From assembly GCA_028284045.1 (NCBI GenBank), contig JANQSN010000016.1, forward strand, positions 1-49,341: a DNA stretch of 49,341 bases, read 5' to 3'. Shown piece by piece: positions 1-9,674 of the stretch. This stretch comes from Alphaproteobacteria bacterium. Its GTDB lineage: Bacteria > Pseudomonadota > Alphaproteobacteria > DSM-16000 > Inquilinaceae. How positions within the stretch are numbered: the first letter of the stretch is position 1; the number at the start of each line of letters is the position of its first letter. The notes beneath the pieces were generated by a model. That model made no database searches. It was not told where the DNA came from and was given only the letters and a program-made list of their open reading frames with translations. The position numbers were made by a program, and so were the translations under genes.

Positions 1-166
1 GGGGCCGCGGTGCGGGATCCGGCAGCCAGCCCAGGCGCTCCGCCAGCCGCAGGGTATTGACCCCTCCCGCCCCCTGACACACCTGTAAGGCGTTGGCGCC
101 GCAGGCGCCGCCAAGGAATACCGCGGCGGCGCCTGCCGGATCTCGTCTGCCACGAAGGGCGATCCC

Positions 167-1324
<1,158 letters not shown>

Positions 1325-1441
1325 TCGCGGCGCCCAGCGCCACCCGCACAAACCGATCGGTTGCCGTTTTCCAGCCACAGTCACGGTGTTAGCGTGACGC
1401 CGCCTTCGGTTGCGTCGCCCCTGCTGAAGCGGAGTGCGCCC

Positions 1442-2986
1442 ATGAAGTTCCTGGCTGTTCATCCCGGCCCGCTGATGTACACCAAGATCTTCCTGCGGCT
1501 GGAGCCGTTGGGTTTGGAACTGGTGGCGGAAGCGGCCCGCCGCGCCGGGCACGAGGTCCGCCTGATCGACCTGCAGGTGGAGCGGCACAAGGACTATTTC
1601 CGGCTGATCGACGACTTCAAGCCGGACGCGATCGCCTTCTCCTGCAGCTACTTAGCCAACGTTCCTGAGATCGTCGATCTGGCCAAGGCGACCAAGGACC
1701 GCCGCCCGGACAGCTTCGTCTTCGTCGGCGGCCACAGCGCCTCCTTCACCGCCCAAGAGTTCCTCGACCACGGCGCCGGCGCTATCGACTGCATCCTGAC
1801 CGGCGAGGGCGAAGCCGCCGTCGCGCATCTGCTGCTGGCGGCGGAGCACGACCGCGCGGCCATCACCAAGGTGCCGGGCGTCGTGGCACCCGACGGCAAG
1901 GGGCCGCCGCCGCGCTTCGTCCACAGCCTGGACGACCTGCACCCGGCGCGCGACTTGGTGCGCCACCGCAACAAATACTTCATCGGCGTGCTCGACCCCT
2001 GCGCCTCCATCGAGTTCTCGCGCGGCTGCCCGTGGGACTGCTCGTTCTGCTCCGCCTGGACCTTCTACGGCCGCAGCTACCGGACCATGAGCCCGGAACG
2101 CGTGCTGGAGGACATGAAGCGGATCCGCGAGCCCGGCGTGTTCATCGTCGACGACGTCGCCTTCATCCATGCCGAGCACGGCATGGCGATCGGCGAGGCC
2201 ATCGCCCAGGCCGGCATCAAGAAGCGCTACTACCTGGAGACCCGCGGCGACGTTCTCTTGCGCAACAAGGAAGTCTTCCAGTTCTGGCGCAAGCTGGGCA
2301 TCGAGTACATGTTCCTCGGCCTCGAAGCCATCGACGAGGAAGGGCTGAAGAAGTACCGCAAGCGCATCCCGCTCGACCGCAATTTCGAGGCGCTGGAGTT
2401 CGCCCGGTCGCTGGGGATCGCGGTGGCGATCAACATCATCGCCGATCCCGATTGGGACCACGAACGCTTCCGCGTGGTGCGCGAGTGGTGCATGGAGATC
2501 CCGGAGATCGTAAACATCTCCATCAACACGCCCTACCCCGGCACGGAAAGCTGGCTGACCGAAAGCCGGCGGCTGACCACCCGCGACTATCGCCTGTTCG
2601 ACATCCAGCACGCCGTGCTGCCCACCAAGCTGCCGCTGGCTGAGTTCTATGGCGAGTTGGTGAAGACGCAGCAGGTGCTGAACCGCAAGCATCTCGGCTG
2701 GTCGGCGCTGAAGGGCACCGCCAAGATCGCTGCGCGGCTGGCGCTGCAGGGCCAGTACAACTTCATCCGCATGCTGTGGAAGTTCAACCAGGTCTACAAT
2801 CCCGACCTGCTGCTGGCCGACCACGCCCAGCCGGTGCGCTATGCGATGGCGCCGCCGCCGCCGGCCCAGGAGAAGGTCAACGCCAAGGGCCTCTATGTCC
2901 ACGGCGCCCAGGGCCGGAAGGGCCGCGCCATCGACGACCGGACGGAAGCCTTCGTCGAAGAAACCCGGATGGGGACGACCGCGTAG
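1442..2986 (+). CDS. hpnR: B12-binding radical SAM protein, hopanoid C-3 methylase (HpnR)-like
   Basis: Predicted 514-aa cobalamin-binding radical SAM enzyme. Residues 1-150 form a B12-binding-like Rossmann region, starting MKFLAVHPGPLMYTKIFLRL. The radical SAM cluster motif is C196-x3-C200-x2-C203 (RGCPWDCSFCSAW), followed by FYGRSYRTMSPERVLEDM, a signature I associate with the HpnR/BchE-like group. HpnR methylates C-3 of the hopanoid A-ring using SAM and methylcobalamin. The ATG at 1442 is preferred over upstream starts because GGAG lies 8 nt before it and the protein then begins at the conserved MKFL. No other hopanoid gene is visible in the window, so the substrate rests on family resemblance alone. 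A related B12-radical SAM methylase with another substrate is the main alternative. Confidence 0.6.
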   Translation: MKFLAVHPGPLMYTKIFLRLEPLGLELVAEAARRAGHEVRLIDLQVERHKDYFRLIDDFKPDAIAFSCSYLANVPEIVDLAKATKDRRPDSFVFVGGHSASFTAQEFLDHGAGAIDCILTGEGEAAVAHLLLAAEHDRAAITKVPGVVAPDGKGPPPRFVHSLDDLHPARDLVRHRNKYFIGVLDPCASIEFSRGCPWDCSFCSAWTFYGRSYRTMSPERVLEDMKRIREPGVFIVDDVAFIHAEHGMAIGEAIAQAGIKKRYYLETRGDVLLRNKEVFQFWRKLGIEYMFLGLEAIDEEGLKKYRKRIPLDRNFEALEFARSLGIAVAINIIADPDWDHERFRVVREWCMEIPEIVNISINTPYPGTESWLTESRRLTTRDYRLFDIQHAVLPTKLPLAEFYGELVKTQQVLNRKHLGWSALKGTAKIAARLALQGQYNFIRMLWKFNQVYNPDLLLADHAQPVRYAMAPPPPAQEKVNAKGLYVHGAQGRKGRAIDDRTEAFVEETRMGTTA

Positions 2987-3001
2987 CCGGCGACCCGAGA
3001 G

Positions 3002-3072
3002 CGTCATCCCCGCGAAAGCGGGGATCTCCAACCGATTGAAACGGAAAGATTCCCGCTTTCGCGGGAATGACG
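3002..3072. repeat. REP-like palindromic intergenic repeat
   Basis: Two long inverted arms, 3002-3027 and 3047-3072, are separated by about 20 bp. Each arm is itself a hairpin around CCCGCTTTCGCGGG or its complement. The element lies between the converging 3' ends of the radical SAM gene and the XRE regulator. Its sequence resembles the dispersed palindromes found in many alphaproteobacterial genomes. It could act as a bidirectional terminator or protect mRNA 3' ends, although no U-run is present. Confidence 0.75.
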
Positions 3073-3083
3073 GTTCAGGGGGG

Positions 3084-4565
3084 TTAACCCGTCTGGAACT
3101 GGTACGGCGTGGCGCCGCGGATCGCCGGGTCCAGGGTCAGCGGGCGGTTGGCCGGAGGAAAGGCGCGCTGCACGCAGTCGGTGCGCTCGCACACCCGGCA
3201 ATGCAGGCCGATCGGTACGGCGATCTCCTCGTTCTCCAGGTCCATGCCGTCGGCGTAGACGAGCTGGGCGGCGTCGGCCAGCTCGCAGCCCAGCGCGATG
3301 GCGAAGGTCTGGCCGGGCCGGTGGTAGCCGCTCGACGGCTTGGTGACCATCCGGGCGATGGAGAAGTACCGGTCGCCCTCCGGCATCTCGGAAACCTGGC
3401 GGCGGAGATCGCCGGGCGAGGCGAAGGCGTCATGCGCGTTCCAGCGCGGACAGGCCCCGCCATAGCGCGGAAACGCCTGGCGCAGCGCGCTGAACCGTTT
3501 CGACACATTGCCCGCCCGGTCGATGCGGATCATGAAGAACGGCACGCCGCGCGCCCCCGGCCGCTGCAGGGTGATCAGCCGGTGGCAGACCTGCTCGATA
3601 CTGGCATCGAAGCGGCAGGCCAGGATGTCGAGGTCGTAGCGCACCGCCGTCGCCGCCCGGTAGAACCGGTCATAGGGCATCATCAACGCCGCTGCGAAAT
3701 AGTTGGCCAGGCCGATGCGGGCGAGATCGGCCGCGCCCTCGATGGCGAACCCCGCCTCCGCCCCGTACCGGTCGATCAGATCGCGATGGGATTCCAGACC
3801 GAACTGGACGGCGAGCTGAAAGGTCCGGCTCGCCGGCGGCAGCATCTCCGAGACGAACAGCCGCCGGCTGTGCCGGTCGAAGCGGCGGTGCAGCGGGCCC
3901 ATCACCTCCGTCGGCAGCACGCGCACACGGATGCCATGGTCCTCGCCCAGGCGGACCTCCAGATGGCGGGCGAGCGGCCCGGGCTCCGCCCCGACGCGTT
4001 GCCAGAAAGAATCGGCCGCCGCTTCCAGATCGGGAAAGAAACTGTTGTGCCGGTCGAACAGGTCGTAGACCGCATCCGTCGCGGCGTCGGCGGTGCTGAC
4101 GCCGCCGGGCGGCTTCACCCGGCCGTCGCCGTCGCCGTCGCGCAGATGCAGGGTCTCGCTGGCCTCCCGCCACGCGCGGAACATGACGAGAATCGCCTTG
4201 GCGGTCTCCGGCTGGCTGCCGGCCAGCTCCGCCAGGTCGTCGCGCGCGACGGGCGTGGTGGAGAACAGCGGATCGGCGAACACCTCGATCAGGCCGCCGA
4301 CGAGCTGGGCGCTCTCGTCCTCCGCCAGGCTCTGCAGGTCGAGCTGGAACGTCCGCCCAAGCTTCAGCAACAGCCCCACCGTCACCGGGCGATGGTTGTT
4401 CTCGATCAGATTGAGATAGCTGGCGGAGATGGCCAGGCGCTCGGCCAGCGCCGCCTGGGTCAGGCCGGCATCGCGGCGCAGACGGCGGATCTTGCCGCCG
4501 AGCATGGCGGGCGGCGTGGCGCGGGGCTCGCGGGCTTTATTTCGGTTTACAGCGGGCGTCGGCAT
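3084..4565 (-). CDS. XRE-family regulator of the ScfR/RamB type (HTH + IrrE-like + DUF2083)
   Basis: Cytoplasmic transcriptional regulator of about 493 aa. It has an N-terminal XRE helix-turn-helix (about residues 20-75: LRRDAGLTQAALAERLAIS, then YLNLIENNHRPV), a middle ImmA/IrrE-like region and a C-terminal DUF2083-type domain with a Cys cluster in CRVCERTDCVQRAF. This architecture is that of short-chain fatty-acyl / glyoxylate-cycle regulators (ScfR, RamB, PrpC-associated). These commonly sense acyl-CoA and control acetate or propionate metabolism. The ATG at 4565 is preferred to the TTG just upstream. Its promoter region holds a tandem 8-bp repeat (separate entry), which suggests autoregulation. 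No aceA or prp gene is next to it, so the target is not evident. Confidence 0.85.
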   Translation of the reverse strand: MPTPAVNRNKAREPRATPPAMLGGKIRRLRRDAGLTQAALAERLAISASYLNLIENNHRPVTVGLLLKLGRTFQLDLQSLAEDESAQLVGGLIEVFADPLFSTTPVARDDLAELAGSQPETAKAILVMFRAWREASETLHLRDGDGDGRVKPPGGVSTADAATDAVYDLFDRHNSFFPDLEAAADSFWQRVGAEPGPLARHLEVRLGEDHGIRVRVLPTEVMGPLHRRFDRHSRRLFVSEMLPPASRTFQLAVQFGLESHRDLIDRYGAEAGFAIEGAADLARIGLANYFAAALMMPYDRFYRAATAVRYDLDILACRFDASIEQVCHRLITLQRPGARGVPFFMIRIDRAGNVSKRFSALRQAFPRYGGACPRWNAHDAFASPGDLRRQVSEMPEGDRYFSIARMVTKPSSGYHRPGQTFAIALGCELADAAQLVYADGMDLENEEIAVPIGLHCRVCERTDCVQRAFPPANRPLTLDPAIRGATPYQFQTG

Positions 4566-4577
4566 CAACGTACATAA

Positions 4578-4593
4578 TTTACAAATTTACAAA
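4578..4593. promoter_or_regulatory. Tandem TTTACAAA repeat, candidate operator of the XRE regulator
   Basis: Two exact tandem copies of TTTACAAA (TTTGTAAA on the minus strand) lie 13 bp upstream of the regulator ATG. They sit in an AT-rich island that contrasts with the high-GC surroundings. The position over the minus-strand promoter (candidate -35 TTGCAA just upstream) suggests autoregulation. The motif is seen directly; the binding protein is inferred. Confidence 0.45.
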
Positions 4594-4737
4594 GATTGCA
4601 AGAGTTTTCACGCACCCTCTTGACTGATTGTGAAGTTTTTGACATCGTTGCGGACACGGTGGGGTTCGCCTCATCGCGTTTGTGTACCGCCTGTTCTGGT
4701 AAACCTGTTGGGGGACAGGGCTTGCCGGAATGGGTCG

Positions 4738-4800
4738 GTCGGGACTGCCGCCCGCTTGTTTCAGGGCGCTCCAGAGATGCGGGCGGCAGAACCGACTTTT
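4738..4800 (+). terminator. Long GC-rich hairpin followed by TTTT
   Basis: Stem arms are GTCGG (4738-4742) with CCGAC (4792-4796), and an 11-bp perfect pair CTGCCGCCCGC (4745-4755) with GCGGGCGGCAG (4779-4789). A symmetrical 2x2 internal loop separates them. The loop is 23 nt and TTTT follows at 4797-4800. It has the form of an intrinsic terminator on the plus strand, although no upstream gene on that strand is visible. Confidence 0.45.
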
Positions 4801-5000
4801 GGCATGCAAGGGCGAATGGCGAACACCCCCGGCTTGATCGCGGTCGGTCCCGTCTGGGATGCCCGCGGGCAGGTTCGGCAGGACCCAACACCGCTTCGAC
4901 AACGCAGCGAACAATCATAACAAGCCGCGTCCTGCTGTCGAAAGAGAGGCCCAGGTTCAGGGAAGAAACGCCGACACAGCCCTTCAGGCTGCGTTGCGAC

Positions 5001-5031
5001 GGCGGAGTCGGCACACCGACTCCGCCGTTTT
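5001..5031 (+). terminator. Intrinsic terminator hairpin
   Basis: An 11-bp perfect stem GGCGGAGTCGG / CCGACTCCGCC with a 4-nt CACA loop is followed by GTTTT. This is a classic Rho-independent terminator on the plus strand, but the nearest plus-strand gene ends about 2 kb upstream. It therefore implies an unannotated short transcript or antisense termination. Confidence 0.6.
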
Positions 5032-5103
5032 CGTTTCCCGCGCCGCGACGCGCGCCTATCGTCGACCGGCCTCTCCTCACCCCGCGTCGGAGCATCGTCA
5101 CCC

Positions 5104-5925
5104 GTGACCCCGGCAAGCCTGGCTGCGCAGGCCGCCGCCGCCTTCAGCCGATCGGACCCGGCGGACAAGGCCCGGGCCGTCCGGCGACTCGCCGCGGCCC
5201 GGGCCGACGGTGCGGTGACGGCGATCGGTACGGCCGACCCACCGGCCCGGCCAGGCCGGCCGGACCGTCCGGTGCTGAAGCCGCCGCGCGACATGCCGCG
5301 GCGGCGCGGCGGCCTGGCGGGGCGCCGGGCGCTCTTGCACGCCGTCGCCCATATCGAGTTGAACGCCGTCGACCTGGCATTGGACATCATCGCCCGGTTC
5401 AGCGATCCGGGGCGCGCCGGGCTCGCCCTGCCGGCCCGGTTCTTCGACGACTGGCTCGGCGTCGCCGACGACGAATCGCGGCATTTCCTGATGGTGTCGG
5501 AACGGCTGGCGGCGCTGGACGCCGCCTATGGCGACCTGCCGGCGCATGACGGGCTGTGGCAGGCGGCCGAGGCGACAGCCGGCGACCTGCTGGCCCGCCT
5601 GGCCGTCGTGCCGCTGGTCTTCGAGGCGCGCGGCCTCGACGTGACGCCGGGGATGATCCGGCGCTTCGAGGCCGAGGGCGACGAAGCCAGCGCCGCCGTC
5701 TTGCGGGTCATCTACACCGACGAGATCGGCCATGTCGCCACCGGGCATCACTGGTTCCTCGCGGTCGCGGAGGCCCGCGGCGTCGACCCGGTGACCACCT
5801 GGCAGGCCCTGGTCCGCGCCCATGTCCCCGGCGCCGTCAAACCGCCGTTCAACGCCGACGCCCGCCAGCGCGCCGGCCTCGGACCCGACTACTACCTACC
5901 GGTGGCAGCGTCGCCACCTTCCTAA
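5104..5925 (+). CDS. DUF455 ferritin-like protein
   Basis: A 273-aa cytoplasmic protein of the DUF455 ferritin-like family, whose biochemical role is not settled. The Glu/His metal-ligand pattern of a four-helix di-iron fold is visible: HAVAHIELNAVD, then DDESRHFLM, then YTDEIGHVATGHHWF. Start is GTG at 5104, with GGAG about 10 nt upstream. The last 4 bp overlap the 3' end of the converging LysR gene. The family call is strong from the HxE and ExxH spacing. Whether it binds iron and acts as an oxygenase, as MiaE-like relatives do, is inference. Confidence 0.82.
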   Translation: MTPASLAAQAAAAFSRSDPADKARAVRRLAAARADGAVTAIGTADPPARPGRPDRPVLKPPRDMPRRRGGLAGRRALLHAVAHIELNAVDLALDIIARFSDPGRAGLALPARFFDDWLGVADDESRHFLMVSERLAALDAAYGDLPAHDGLWQAAEATAGDLLARLAVVPLVFEARGLDVTPGMIRRFEAEGDEASAAVLRVIYTDEIGHVATGHHWFLAVAEARGVDPVTTWQALVRAHVPGAVKPPFNADARQRAGLGPDYYLPVAASPPS

Positions 5926-6791
5926 GGGCGCCGCGTTGGCCGTTCGCCAATCATCTCCGACGCAATCCGGCGAAACTCTCCGATCGCATCGGTGCTGGGT
6001 CCCGAAGACTCGACAATCCGGATCCCGATCTCGGGAAGCGGCGGCAAGCCGTCCGCTATGATGGACAGATCCCCCGGCACGGCTACATCCGTGACGACGC
6101 TGATCGCGTGTCCCGAACGGGCGATGGCCAGGAGCCCGGCCAAGCTGTTGCTGGCGAAGGCCACGCGGTAGGCGCGCCCGAGATTGTGCATGGCGTCGCA
6201 CGCCGCCTGATGGTCCATCGTGTTCGATGCCGAGAGCGCCAGGGGCACGACTTCGGTGTGAAGGAGGGCCGGCGCCGGATCGTTGGCGACCCAGACAAAG
6301 CGCGTGTGCCGAAGGACGTCGCAGGGCGCGGCGGGCAGCGGTTCGGAGACGATCGCCAGATCGACTTCCCGGCGATGCAGCATGGGCTTCAGATCGACCG
6401 TCGGCGCGCAGACGATCTCCACCTCGACGGCCGGATGATCCGCGGCGAAGCGCATCAACACCCCGGGCAGGAAGACGTTCAGGTAGTCCTCCGGACAGCC
6501 GACGCAGATCGAGCCGCGAAGCCCCGGTCCGGCCAAGTCCGAGAGCGCTTGGTCATGGGTGTGGAGGATCGATTGCGCATGGCCGAGCAGACGCTCGCCC
6601 GCCCGGGTCGCACTGACACCGCTGCCCGAGCGGTGGAAGATCGGGCTGCCGATGATCGCTTCGAGGCGGCGCATCTGCATGCTCACCGCAGACTGCGTCC
6701 GGCCGATCTGAATCGCGCCCGCACTGATCGAACGGTTGCGCATGACGGCGACGAAACTGCGAAGCAGGGCAATCTCAAGCGGCGGCTGCAT
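5922..6791 (-). CDS. dgdR: LysR-family regulator, DgdR-like
   Basis: LysR-type transcriptional regulator of about 289 aa. The N-terminal winged helix-turn-helix includes FVAVMRNRSISAGAIQIGRT and QSAVSMQMRRLEAIIG, and a substrate-binding domain follows (about residues 90-285). It is transcribed divergently from a dialkylglycine decarboxylase gene. The same arrangement is known for dgdR-dgdA of Burkholderia cepacia, where DgdR represses dgdA. The ATG at 6791 is chosen rather than the in-frame GTG at 6833, because the latter would put the shared palindrome 6814-6832 inside the coding sequence. Its inducer is presumably 2-methylalanine or a related amino acid, by analogy only. Confidence 0.75.
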   Translation of the reverse strand: MQPPLEIALLRSFVAVMRNRSISAGAIQIGRTQSAVSMQMRRLEAIIGSPIFHRSGSGVSATRAGERLLGHAQSILHTHDQALSDLAGPGLRGSICVGCPEDYLNVFLPGVLMRFAADHPAVEVEIVCAPTVDLKPMLHRREVDLAIVSEPLPAAPCDVLRHTRFVWVANDPAPALLHTEVVPLALSASNTMDHQAACDAMHNLGRAYRVAFASNSLAGLLAIARSGHAISVVTDVAVPGDLSIIADGLPPLPEIGIRIVESSGPSTDAIGEFRRIASEMIGERPTRRP

Positions 6792-6813
6792 ATCGGTCTC
6801 GCTGATATCTGAC

Positions 6814-6832
6814 TGAAACGATATTCGTTTCA
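6814..6832. promoter_or_regulatory. Palindromic candidate LysR operator
   Basis: TGAAACGATATTCGTTTCA is a perfect inverted repeat of two 8-bp arms around a TAT centre. It lies in the divergent region between dgdR and dgdA. It also fits the T-N11-A style of LysR sites in outline. Confidence 0.6.
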
Positions 6833-6883
6833 CTGAGAATGGCTAGGTTGTTAGCTGTCCCCAATCAAGGCCAGCCGGGATAG

Positions 6884-8194
<1,311 letters not shown>

Positions 8195-8225
8195 CGGAGG
8201 GACCGTCGTCCCGGACGGGTCGCGA

Positions 8226-9345
8226 TCACCCGTTCACCGCGCGCTCGCCGGTGACCTTGGCGGCCAGGGCGCCGGCCAGGAAGTCGTCGATGTCGCCGTC
8301 CAGCACGCCTTGCGCGTTGCCCTTCTCCACGCCGGTGCGCAGGTCCTTGACCATCTGGTAGGGCTGCAGGACGTAGCTGCGGATCTGGTGGCCCCAGCCG
8401 ATATCGCTCTTCTCGTCGGCCTGGGCCTGGGCCTCCTCCTCGCGGCGCTTGAGCTCCGCCTCATAGAGGCGCGCGCGCAGCATGGCCATGGCCTGGGCGC
8501 GGTTGCGGTGCTGGGACCGGTCGTTCTGGCACTGCACGACGATGCCGGTCGGAATGTGGGTCAGCCGGACCGCGCTGTCGGTCTTGTTGACATGCTGCCC
8601 GCCCGCGCCCGACGCCCGGTAGGTGTCGACCCGGAGGTCCTTCTCCTCGATCTCCACCTCGATGGTGTCGTCGATCACCGGCGAGACGGACACGGACGCG
8701 AAGCTGGTGTGGCGGCGGGACTGGCTGTCGAACGGGCTGATCCGCACCAGCCGGTGCACGCCCGCCTCGATCTTCAGCCAGCCATAGGCGTTCTGGCCCT
8801 TGATCTCCACCGTCGCGGACTTGATGCCGGCCTCTTCGCCGGGGCTCTCCGCCAGCCAGGCGGTCTTGAAGCCGCGCCGCTCCGCCCAGCGCAGATACAT
8901 GCGCAACAGCATCTCCGCCCAATCCTGGGCCTCGGTGCCGCCGGCGCCGGCATTGACTTCCAGATAGCAGTCGTTGCCGTCGGCCTCGCCGGCCAACAGG
9001 CTCTCCAGCCGTGCCTTGCCGGCATCGGCCTGCAGGGCCGCCAGGGCCGCCTCCGCTTCCTCCACGCTGGCGGCATCTTCCTCCGCCTCACCCAGTTCCA
9101 GAAGAACCAGGCCGTCGTCGAGCCGCTGGTCGAGCGCCCGGCAGGCGCCCAGCGCGTGGTCCAGCCGGGTGCGTTCCTTCAACAGGCCCTGGGCGCGGGC
9201 CGGATCGTTCCAGAGATCGGGATCCTCGGCCGCTGCGTTCAGCTCTTCCAACCGACTAAGCGAGGCATCCCAGTCAAAGAGACCTCCTCAGCAGCGCCAA
9301 CGACTGACGAATGTCGTCGACGACCGCTTGTGTTTCCGCCCGCAT
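8226..9345 (-). CDS. prfB: Peptide chain release factor 2, with programmed +1 frameshift
   Basis: RF2 recognises UGA and UAA and triggers peptide release. The reading frame opens at ATG 9345 and runs 23 codons to an in-frame TGA at 9276-9274. This is the autoregulatory frameshift site: internal Shine-Dalgarno AGGAGG (9288-9283), slippery CTT (9279-9277), then TGAC. A +1 shift skips T9276 and continues GAC TGG GAT for 349 more codons, giving 372 aa. The body carries the RF2-specific SPF tripeptide ([15 protein letters not shown]) and the catalytic GGQ ([17 protein letters not shown]). Low RF2 lets UGA be misread by frameshifting and raises synthesis. It lies downstream of mrcA on the same strand, with a MITE-like element between them. 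Confidence 0.95.
9274..9288 (-). promoter_or_regulatory. RF2 programmed +1 frameshift signal
   Basis: Read on the minus strand: AGGAGG, TCT, CTT, TGA, then C. The internal Shine-Dalgarno sits 3 nt before the CTT slippery codon and the UGA stop is followed by C, which is the weakest termination context. Every element of the known prfB signal is present. Confidence 0.93.
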
Positions 9346-9443
9346 GGACCGTGTTTCCTCAAGCTTCAAAGCAACCATCCGCCCCAAAGGCGGCGGCCGG
9401 AGGTCTAGGCTGAATCAACCGTCATGGCCGCAGCCTGTTGAAG

Positions 9444-9634
9444 CCCTCCGCCTTGATGGGGGAGGGTTGGGTGGGGGTGATATCAGTGTCGGATGAAAAG
9501 CCGGATCAAGACTCACCCTGTCGACAGCGCCATTGGACCAGCACGGACGGTACGGCGCGAGAGGGCAGCCTCGGAGTCCTGACGTCGTGCGGCGACATCA
9601 CCCCCACTCTGCCCTCCCCCATCAAGGGGGAGGG
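9444..9634 (+). repeat. MITE-like element, copy 1
   Basis: 191 bp with terminal inverted repeats at 9444-9480 and 9598-9634. Each terminus contains a CCCTCC..GGGGAGGG hairpin followed by a GT-rich tract ending TGGGGGTGA. The internal part shares the core GCGCCATTGG...CGGACG...CGGCGCGAGA with copies 2 and 3. It sits in the 329-bp gap between mrcA and prfB, which holds nothing else recognisable. No coding capacity. Confidence 0.85.
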
Positions 9635-9674
9635 TACTTCTGAACGCCGATGGAACGTAGGCGCGGCCGGCCGG

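Larger units (their letters stand above)
4594..5103. other. Gene-free intergenic region with two hairpins
   Basis: The whole gap between the XRE regulator (minus) and the DUF455 gene (plus) holds no convincing coding sequence. It contains a consensus-like TTGACA at 4639-4644 and two terminator-like hairpins on the plus strand (4738-4800 and 5001-5031), listed separately. The hairpins suggest one or two short untranslated transcripts. Confidence 0.5.

Noticed and set aside
1..166. A possible partial minus-strand coding sequence leaving the left edge
   Set aside because: One frame reads plausibly (a stretch ending in LRLAERLGWLPD), but it is under 60 codons, has no clear start or family match, and competing frames are equally open.
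4621..5036. A tmRNA, 6S RNA or RNase P RNA in the gene-free region
   Set aside because: None of the expected conserved stretches, such as a tag-coding sequence or the GAGGAAAGTCC block, were found.
4565..5116. Open frames of 96 to 183 codons between the XRE regulator and DUF455
   Set aside because: Arg/Pro/Ser-rich with no domain; they run through both terminator hairpins and lack ribosome-binding sites.
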